Assembly: GCA_012962055.1 (NCBI GenBank)
Contig: DTYD01000083.1
Location: forward strand, 1-14,088
From: Hadesarchaea archaeon
GTDB taxonomy: Archaea > Hadarchaeota > Hadarchaeia > Hadarchaeales > Hadarchaeaceae
Length of the DNA stretch: 14,088 nucleotides
Direction: 5' to 3'
The notes below the pieces were generated by a model. It worked only from the letters and a program-made list of their open reading frames with translations, had not been told where the DNA came from and ran no database searches. Shown here one piece after another: positions 1 through 5,533 of the stretch. Numbering within the stretch: the stretch's first letter is position 1; every line of letters starts with the position of its first letter. Both the position numbers and the translations under genes were made by a program.

Positions 1-533
1 AAAAACCGGAGGGACGCATCACAGAGGATATCGTGTTGCCCAATCAATTCGGAGAGCCCAAAAAAGTTTTGGTCTTCGCTGAAAGTGAGTTGGCACGTCG
101 GTCGCGAGAAGCTGGAGCAGACATGGTACTCGGTCGAAGTGATATCGAGGCGCTCAGACAGGATAGGAGACGCGCGAGGAAGTTAGTGGCAGAATTCGAT
201 TTCTGCATCGCGCAAGCTGACCTGATGGTATTGGTGGGGAAAGCGCTCGGACCGATCCTTGGGCCTAAGGGAAAAATGCCAAAACCAATCCCACCAACCG
301 CGAATCCAAAACCGATAATTGAGCGTTTGAGACGAACTTTACGTTTAACCGCCAAAGACCAGGCTGTCGTTCACGCGAAGATCGGTGTAGAAAGCATGAA
401 CGATGAGCAGGTCGTGGCGAACGCGCGGGCAGTGCTTGAAGCAGTTTGGCATAGATTAACTGAGCACGGGGGTAGCATCGATACGGTAAAAATCAAAACC
501 ACGATGGGAAGACCGGTTAAAGTTGGGGGGTAA
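1..533 (+). CDS. rpl1: Large-subunit ribosomal protein L1 (uL1), 5' partial
   Basis: This is ribosomal protein uL1, which builds the mobile L1 stalk near the E site of the 50S subunit and in archaea can also repress its own mRNA. The reading frame is already open from base 3, giving 176 visible residues. The first GTG in frame (33-35) is an internal valine: the preceding ten codons (KPEGRITEDI) fit the archaeal L1 region just before the conserved V-L-P, so the true start lies upstream of the window. Recognisable L1 features are the E-A-G-A-D segment, the conserved G-P-I-L-G-P-K-G-K-M-P-K-P block, and the C-terminal V-K-I-K-T-T-M-G-R-P segment. The stop is TAA, two bases before the L10 start, as expected in the archaeal L11-L1-L10-P1 operon. 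Confidence 0.95.
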   Translation, partial: KPEGRITEDIVLPNQFGEPKKVLVFAESELARRSREAGADMVLGRSDIEALRQDRRRARKLVAEFDFCIAQADLMVLVGKALGPILGPKGKMPKPIPPTANPKPIIERLRRTLRLTAKDQAVVHAKIGVESMNDEQVVANARAVLEAVWHRLTEHGGSIDTVKIKTTMGRPVKVGG

Positions 534-535
534 GG

Positions 536-1507
536 ATGACGGGCAGTATTAAAACTGAACGGATAGCCACCTGGAAGCATGGAGTTGTAGGTGAACTTTC
601 CGAACTTCTAGACCGTTACTCAGTTGTAGGAGTGCTTGATATTTCTAATCTTCCCGCATCGCAGTTCCAACAGATCCGCCAGAATCTGAGAAGTGAAGCA
701 AAAATTGTCGTGGCGAAGAACACACTAATGAAGCTTGCATTTCAAAAAGCATCGGAACGAAAGGACCAAAAACTCGGTGAAATGGCCAAATTCCTCGGAG
801 GGCAATCGGCATTGATTTTCTCCACGATGAATCCGTTCAGGCTCAGCAAGTTCCTCCGAGAAAACAGGATCAATGCACCGGCGAAACCTGGTTCTAGATC
901 AGTTAAAGATATCACAATTCCTGCAGGCGAGACCGAGTTCGCGCCGGGTCCTATCGTCGCCGAACTCCAACGCGTTGGAATCAAAGCAAGGATACAGGCC
1001 GGAAAGGTTGTCATTCTTGAGGACTGCCATCTCCTGAAAGAGGGAGATGTGATAACGAGGGAGATTTCTGATATCCTTGCTAAGTTTGGGATCTTACCGC
1101 TCGAGCTCGGGTTGAGGCTGCGAGCGGCCTACGAAACCGGCATGATTTTTGCAGGGGGGACTCTTGAATACGATGAACGAAAAGCCCTCGAACAAATTCA
1201 GTTCGCATGGGCAAGTGCTTTCAACCTGGCGGTAAACGTGGACTATCCAACTTCCGCCACAATAGGAATAATGATATCAAAAGCGTTTATCGCCGCCCAA
1301 AATCTGGCCCTGAACGCCTGCCTCCCGGCATCACAGGTCATGCCCGCGCTGCTGGCTAAGGCCCACGTTGAGATGCTCGGTCTCGCCGTGACCGTCGGTG
1401 CCAAAGATAAGCGTTCGCTGGACAGGGGGCTTATGAGCATGATTGGAATCGCGCCTGATGAAGCTAAACTTGAAAAAACTCCTGAAGAAAAGCCTAAAGA
1501 GGGGTAA
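536..1507 (+). CDS. rplP0: Large-subunit ribosomal protein L10 / stalk base P0 (uL10)
   Basis: uL10 (archaeal P0) anchors the ribosomal stalk: its N-terminal domain binds 23S rRNA next to L11, and C-terminal spine helices carry P1 dimers that recruit translation factors. The product is 323 residues. The N-terminal part has the L10 fold signature (V-V-G-V-L-D-I ... Q-I-R ... A-K-N-T-L-M-K-L-A), and the middle holds the archaeal/eukaryotic insertion (around I-P-A-G-E-T-E-F-A-P-G-P). The end is E-E-K-P-K-E-G. It lacks the hydrophobic G-L-G-A-L-F-G tip that P1 next door carries and that archaeal P0 proteins, as far as I know, usually share. The ATG is two bases after the L1 stop, behind a G-rich stretch, indicating co-translation. 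Stop TAA. Confidence 0.95.
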   Translation: MTGSIKTERIATWKHGVVGELSELLDRYSVVGVLDISNLPASQFQQIRQNLRSEAKIVVAKNTLMKLAFQKASERKDQKLGEMAKFLGGQSALIFSTMNPFRLSKFLRENRINAPAKPGSRSVKDITIPAGETEFAPGPIVAELQRVGIKARIQAGKVVILEDCHLLKEGDVITREISDILAKFGILPLELGLRLRAAYETGMIFAGGTLEYDERKALEQIQFAWASAFNLAVNVDYPTSATIGIMISKAFIAAQNLALNACLPASQVMPALLAKAHVEMLGLAVTVGAKDKRSLDRGLMSMIGIAPDEAKLEKTPEEKPKEG

Positions 1508-1564
1508 AAAGAAGGATAAATAACAGGTCAGGATGCAATGTTTGAAAGATGGAGGGCATAGGAA

Positions 1565-1864
1565 ATGGAGTATGTATACGCAAGTTTGGTGCTGCACGCC
1601 GCCGGAAAGAAGGTGGACGAGGCAGGGTTAGCTGGAGTCTTGAAGGCAGCGGGAGTGCAGGTCGATGAGGCCAGGGTGAAGGCCTTGGTGGCAGCGCTTG
1701 AAGGGGTGAATATAGACGAGGCGATAAAAAGTGCCGCTGTCCCAACTGCAGCTGTTCCAGCAGCAGCCCCTGCCAAGCCAGAGGAGAAGAAGGAAGAGAA
1801 GAAAGCAGAAGAGGAGAAGAAGGAAGAGGAAGCCTTGGCTGGACTTGGCGCTTTGTTTGGGTAA
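1565..1864 (+). CDS. rpl12: Large-subunit ribosomal protein P1 (archaeal L12)
   Basis: This is the acidic stalk protein aP1, present as dimers on P0, which contacts and activates the translational GTPases aEF1A and aEF2. The 99-residue length is typical. Residues 1-60 form the helical dimerisation domain (start [11 protein letters not shown]). They are followed by an Ala/Pro hinge (about 61-75), a highly charged Glu/Lys linker, and the conserved factor-binding tip [10 protein letters not shown]. The start is supported by GGAGG at 1551-1555, nine bases upstream of the ATG. The 57-bp gap after L10 holds nothing else I can identify. Stop TAA. Confidence 0.96.
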   Translation: MEYVYASLVLHAAGKKVDEAGLAGVLKAAGVQVDEARVKALVAALEGVNIDEAIKSAAVPTAAVPAAAPAKPEEKKEEKKAEEEKKEEEALAGLGALFG

Positions 1865-1930
1865 GTTTCCCGAAATTATTGTAGCTGTCCTCCTCCTGTC
1901 AGCGAAGACTTTTAACTTCTGTTCGAATAT

Positions 1931-4690
1931 TTGCTTGGCGAGGCGAGCCGATTGAGAGATATCTATCGTGTAGATCTTTTTAGGCGTGAAGGATTCGAGA
2001 GCGAGAAATGTATACACTGTGGGCGGATTTTTTGGACGCTTGACTCAGAACGGAAAACGTGTGGCGACACCCCATGCGACGAGTACGCTTTCATAGGTCG
2101 GCCGCCAACGAAGCGGAAGTACTCGCTGCATCAGATGGAACAATCTTTCTTGAAATTTTTCGAACGACACGGGCACAAAATTGTCAACAGATATCCGGTC
2201 GTGGCCAGATGGCGCGATGATATCTTCCTCACGATTGCCTCTATTGCCGACTTTCAACCTTGGGTCACGAGCGGACAGATACCTCCGCCAGCGAACCCGT
2301 TGGTCATCAGTCAGCCGAGCATACGCCTTAAGGACATAGACAACGTGGGGCGGTCCGGAAAGCACTTCACTCTTTTCTTCATGGGCGGCCACCACGCCTT
2401 CAATTCCCGTCGCAAGCGGATTTACTGGAATGACAAAACGGTTGCGTTATGCCACGAGTTTTTGACAAGAGAATTGGGGATAAAGCCCGAGGAGATCACG
2501 TATATCCAGGACTTCTGGGAAGGTGGGGGAAATGCGGGTGAGGACTTCGAGGTAAATATTTGTGGGCTGGAGGTCGCAACGCTTGTCTTCATGCAGTACG
2601 CGGGCGTGGGCGGGAAACGTTCACCCCTGCTGTTGAAGATAGTAGATACAGGATACGGAATCGAGCGTCTTGTCTGGCTGTCCCAGGGGACGGCTTCAAG
2701 CTATGAGGCGATCTTCGGTCCGGTCGTCGAGCACCTCAGAAAACTTACAGGGCTGAGACCACCGTTGACGGAGGTGCTTCGCGAGAATTCGAAACTCGCC
2801 GGGATTATAGATGTCGGAAGCGGTCGAGATTTGAAGCTACTCAGGTCAAGGGTAGCTACGCGAACAGGGTTGAGCGTGGAGGAACTTGATAAGATTTTGA
2901 CACCTCTCGAGACCGTCTATGCTATCGCCGACCACTTGAGGTGTTTGGTGTTTATGTTCGGCGATGGGATAACCCCAAGTAATGTTCGTGAGGGATATCT
3001 GGCGCGAAGCGTGCTCAGGCGCACCTTGGGATTAATGCGGGAGATAGGACTGAAGGCGCCGCTCGGCGAGTTGATGGCGTTTGAACTAGATCAGCTAACT
3101 CCCCAGTTTCCGGAGTTGAACGAACGGAGGGGCTACATCTTGGAAGTCGTCGATGCAGAAGAACGGCGTTATAAGGATGCGATATCCCGGGGTAGGAGGA
3201 TGGTCGAACGGATGGCGGAAGAACTGCGGGCTAGGAGGAAAACTCTGTCTCAAAAGAAACTTATCGAGCTTTATGATACTCACGGATTGACTCCCGAGAT
3301 AGTCAAAGAGGCGACCGCTAAGGTAGGAGTGCAGGTTGAGGTTCCCGAGGACTTTTACATTAAAGTAGCTGAATCACATAGTCGAGCAAGACACACCCCG
3401 ACGTCCTCCCCTCTTGTTTCGAAGGAAAAACTTAGGAAACTTTCATCCACCAAACAGCTTTACTACAGGGACCCATATGCTCGAGAGTTCAAAGCGAGGG
3501 TGTTGCGCACTTTTGATGAGTACGTTATCCTTGACCAAACGGCCTTTTATCCGGAGGGCGGAGGTCAGCCAAGCGATGTTGGTTCGTTGGAAAGCAGGAG
3601 TACCAAGGTGGAGGTGTCTGACGTCATTAAAGTCGGGGATATAGTTCTCCACCGGGTTAAGCATGCCCTCCTGAAACCAGGACAGCGGGTCGTTGGAAAA
3701 TTGGACTGGGAGAGACGGCGCGCGTTGATGGCTCACCATACGGGAACCCACATCCTGCTCGGGGCCGCGCGCAGGGTGTTAGGTACCCACGTCTGGCAGC
3801 AGGGCGCACAAAAAGAGGTAAATCAGGCCCGGCTTGACATTTCGCACTTCAAACGTATTGGAACGGAAGAACTGCGGGAGATCGAGCGTCTGGCCAACTG
3901 GATAATCACAGAGAATCGGGGGGTGAAAGCGACTTTGATGGATCGGAACCGAGCTGAGCGGCAATACGGGTTCGACCTTTATCAGGGGGGCATAGTCCCG
4001 GGAAAGCAAGTCCGGATAATAGATGTCGAGGGGTGGGATACCCAAGCGTGTGCCGGTACCCATTGCGAACACACCGGTGAAGTCGGTTTCATAAAGATCA
4101 TACGCACCGAACGGATTCAAGATGGGATCGAGCGTATCGAATTTGTGGCGGGCATGGCGGCGTTGAAGTTTGTCCAGACCTGCGAAAGACAGCTCGGTAA
4201 AGCGGCCGAGATTTTACGGACCTCACCGGACAGGGTGGCTGTAGCGACCCAACATCTTTTCGATCGGTGGAAAGCAGCGGAGAAAGAAGTCGAGCGGTTG
4301 AGCAAACGGATGGCAGAGTTTCGGTTGTCTGAACTCAAATCGAAGGTTAGACTCCTGGGAAAGGTTCGAGTGGTATGTGAGGAGGTAGAGGGCGCAAGCG
4401 TGGATGAGTTAATAAAAATAGCGAGCGCGCTCAAAGGGGGGGACAAGAAGATTGTTGTGATATTGGGGTCGCGAAACGCTACAGCTAAATTGGTCGCGAT
4501 GGCTGGTGAAGAAGCTGTGGGCGCCGGGGTAGATTGCGGGGTGATGGTTTCCGAAGCTTCGAGAGTACTTGGTGGCGGAGGCGGAGGCAAATCTTCGATG
4601 GGCCAAGGTGCCGGGCCGAAGACAGATTTTCTGATAGCGGCATTCAAGAAAGCAATGGAGATATGCGAAAAGCAGCAGGTTCATGAGTGA
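1931..4690 (+). CDS. alaS: Alanyl-tRNA synthetase, archaeal type
   Basis: Alanyl-tRNA synthetase charges tRNA(Ala) in the cytoplasm and hydrolyses Ser/Gly mischarged onto it. Counted from the TTG at 1931 it has 919 residues. The archaeal N-terminal cysteine module is at C27, C30, C44 and C49 (C-I-H-C ... C-G-D-T-P-C). It is followed by the class II aminoacylation domain (F-F-M-G-G-H-H-A-F near residue 150). The editing domain has the zinc motif H-H-T-G-T-H at 602-607 and its partner C-A-G-T-H-C at 707-712. The C-Ala domain ends with a Gly-rich stretch before K-S-S-M-G-Q-G-A-G. The start is uncertain: a second in-frame TTG lies at 1952 and would give M-R-D-I-Y-R-V, closer to relatives. The 66-bp gap after P1 shows no clear promoter, so read-through from the ribosomal operon is likely. 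Stop TGA. Confidence 0.96.
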   Translation: MLGEASRLRDIYRVDLFRREGFESEKCIHCGRIFWTLDSERKTCGDTPCDEYAFIGRPPTKRKYSLHQMEQSFLKFFERHGHKIVNRYPVVARWRDDIFLTIASIADFQPWVTSGQIPPPANPLVISQPSIRLKDIDNVGRSGKHFTLFFMGGHHAFNSRRKRIYWNDKTVALCHEFLTRELGIKPEEITYIQDFWEGGGNAGEDFEVNICGLEVATLVFMQYAGVGGKRSPLLLKIVDTGYGIERLVWLSQGTASSYEAIFGPVVEHLRKLTGLRPPLTEVLRENSKLAGIIDVGSGRDLKLLRSRVATRTGLSVEELDKILTPLETVYAIADHLRCLVFMFGDGITPSNVREGYLARSVLRRTLGLMREIGLKAPLGELMAFELDQLTPQFPELNERRGYILEVVDAEERRYKDAISRGRRMVERMAEELRARRKTLSQKKLIELYDTHGLTPEIVKEATAKVGVQVEVPEDFYIKVAESHSRARHTPTSSPLVSKEKLRKLSSTKQLYYRDPYAREFKARVLRTFDEYVILDQTAFYPEGGGQPSDVGSLESRSTKVEVSDVIKVGDIVLHRVKHALLKPGQRVVGKLDWERRRALMAHHTGTHILLGAARRVLGTHVWQQGAQKEVNQARLDISHFKRIGTEELREIERLANWIITENRGVKATLMDRNRAERQYGFDLYQGGIVPGKQVRIIDVEGWDTQACAGTHCEHTGEVGFIKIIRTERIQDGIERIEFVAGMAALKFVQTCERQLGKAAEILRTSPDRVAVATQHLFDRWKAAEKEVERLSKRMAEFRLSELKSKVRLLGKVRVVCEEVEGASVDELIKIASALKGGDKKIVVILGSRNATAKLVAMAGEEAVGAGVDCGVMVSEASRVLGGGGGGKSSMGQGAGPKTDFLIAAFKKAMEICEKQQVHE

Positions 4691-4694
4691 GAGC

Positions 4695-4796
4695 ATGGTG
4701 AACTGGAAGGATATAGACGCCAAGTGGCAGCAGGCCTGGCGCGAGGCAAAGTACGACGAACGTTCATATAGCCGTGAGTACATTCGATTCAATTGA
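4695..4796 (+). pseudogene. Displaced 5' end of leuS (remnant)
   Basis: A 33-codon frame starts at ATG 4695, four bases after the alaS stop, and ends at TGA 4794-4796. Its first 19 residues (M-V-N-W-K-D-I-D-A-K-W-Q-Q-A-W-R-E-A-K) match the start of the complete leuS at 5534 at 13 of 19 residues and, by my count, 41 of 57 bases. After that the match is lost, apart from a possible shared D-E-R. It looks like the original, operon-coupled beginning of leuS, cut off from its body by the insertion that follows. The 72% nucleotide identity is too low for a recent tandem duplication of the same sequence. Its GC-rich codons resemble alaS and the body of leuS more than the AT-rich codons that begin the present leuS. 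The peptide could still be translated, but no function is evident. Confidence 0.8.
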
Positions 4797-4820
4797 AAAG
4801 AGCACATATTGGTGGGGGTG

Positions 4821-4949
4821 ATGCAGCAGCAGCCAAAAACGGCATCTTTCTATAGCATGGAAGGTAGTTTACGAGCAGTTAAGTTACTTTCGGTTTTAAG
4901 GCCGAAAAACAAAACAAATCGTAATTGTGATGATGGAAATACTCTATGA
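4821..4949 (+). CDS. Possible small ORF upstream of the endonuclease (42 aa)
   Basis: An ATG at 4821 opens a 42-codon frame (M-Q-Q-Q-P-K-T-A-S-F ... C-D-D-G-N-T-L) ending at TGA 4947-4949. It is preceded by G-rich sequence (GGTGGGGG, 4811-4818) that could act as a Shine-Dalgarno site. In contrast, the endonuclease start at 4927 has no visible ribosome-binding site. The frame overlaps the endonuclease by 23 bases in a different phase. One reading is that it is the frameshifted N-terminal part of a once longer endonuclease, with its D-D-G-N standing where a first LAGLIDADG motif would end. However, the residues before that are not a convincing hydrophobic helix. It may equally be non-coding. 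Confidence 0.3.
   Translation: MQQQPKTASFYSMEGSLRAVKLLSVLRPKNKTNRNCDDGNTL
4888..4907. other. Small hairpin in the inserted segment
   Basis: TTTCGG (4888-4893) and CCGAAA (4902-4907) are perfect inverse complements around an 8-base loop (TTTTAAGG). The hairpin lies within the 4821 frame, 20 bases before the endonuclease start. A 6-bp stem is weak. It could be a structured leader or chance. Confidence 0.25.
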
Positions 4950-5499
4950 CCACCCCGAGCCTAAAAAGATTCGAATCATCCGGAGGGACAAAAACCTGAT
5001 CTATGTAGTGGGTTTTCATGTTAAGGACAGAGCATTCGTTGAGGAATTTGCAAAGGCTCTAAGGGAAATGGAGCTTAATCCGAGGATATACAGAGAGAGA
5101 AAAGGGTTCTACTCTCTTCATGCATGGGGCGCGAATTTTTACGATTGGTACAAATCATTTTGCTCGGATGATGGATCGCCTGATACAGAGCGATTCAAAG
5201 CATTTGTGCATGGATTTGAAGAGCACGTTGTTCGCGGCTTTTATGAGTCCAAAGGGAGCGTGAGTATACATACATCAGGAAACCTTCGTGTACGAATGGC
5301 TAACAAGCGCGCGAAATTGCTGGAGATGATACGAGGCATGCTATGTAGCTGGGGTATCGATGCAAGAATGTATCCCTCACATTTCAATAATTGCTACTCT
5401 TTATCGGTGTACGGAACCAAACAGGTTAACAAGCTTTTGAAAATAATTAATCCATGTATCAAAACGAAACCTCGCTCAATAAACAGAGAAAAGCGATAA
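4927..5499 (+). CDS. LAGLIDADG-family homing endonuclease-like protein, probably degenerate
   Basis: The 190-residue product resembles archaeal stand-alone LAGLIDADG DNA endonucleases, which cut long target sites and promote copying of their own gene. The visible core is the strand/helix segment around residues 25-60 (V-K-D-R-A-F-V-E-E-F-A-K-A-L), typical of the region just after the first motif, and then a LAGLIDADG-like helix at about 101-110 (V-V-R-G-F-Y-E-S-K-G) followed by S-V-S-I. The C-terminal part (L-L-E-M-I-R-G-M-L ... G-I-D-A-R-M-Y) fits the half-domain after motif two. Two things suggest decay. No first LAGLIDADG motif precedes residue 25, and at the position before the motif glycine, where catalysis needs Asp/Glu, there is Lys109 (AAA, one change from GAA). 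The start is unclear: GTG 4927 and ATG 4930/4933 stand in a row with no ribosome-binding site. Codons are more AT-rich than neighbouring genes. Stop TAA. Confidence 0.75.
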   Translation: MMMEILYDHPEPKKIRIIRRDKNLIYVVGFHVKDRAFVEEFAKALREMELNPRIYRERKGFYSLHAWGANFYDWYKSFCSDDGSPDTERFKAFVHGFEEHVVRGFYESKGSVSIHTSGNLRVRMANKRAKLLEMIRGMLCSWGIDARMYPSHFNNCYSLSVYGTKQVNKLLKIINPCIKTKPRSINREKR

Positions 5500-5533
5500 T
5501 TACTCTCAAGTTGTAAACAGATTGTGTGAACGT

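Larger units (their letters stand above)
4752..5533 (+). mobile_element. Putative homing-endonuclease cassette inserted in leuS
   Basis: This stretch separates the displaced leuS start from the intact leuS. It is visibly more AT-rich than both flanks and contains a LAGLIDADG-like gene (4927-5499) plus a short upstream frame (4821-4949). The left edge is set where similarity between the two leuS 5' copies ends. The right edge is less certain: the first roughly 50 codons of leuS (to about 5690, including the HIGH motif) are also AT-richer, so they may have come in with the cassette. I see no terminal inverted repeats, transposase or clear target-site duplication, so it does not resemble an insertion sequence. 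A known parallel is the Allomyces mitochondrial atp6 insertion, where an endonuclease ORF arrived with a substitute piece of the host gene. The mobility interpretation is inference. Confidence 0.6.

Noticed and set aside
33..35. GTG as the start of L1
   Set aside because: The frame is open to base 3 and the upstream codons fit the archaeal L1 sequence, so this is an internal valine.
4788..4797. TTCAATTGAA palindrome near the remnant's end
   Set aside because: A 10-base palindrome in AT-rich sequence has no partner copy at the other edge of the insert and may be chance.
5522..5524. TTG as the leuS start
   Set aside because: ATG 5534 aligns with the start of the displaced leuS copy, and the four extra residues match nothing in the family.
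4752..5533. BHB-type intron or intein in leuS
   Set aside because: The leuS start is duplicated rather than split, stop codons lie in the insert, and no intein splicing motifs or clear bulge-helix-bulge were seen.
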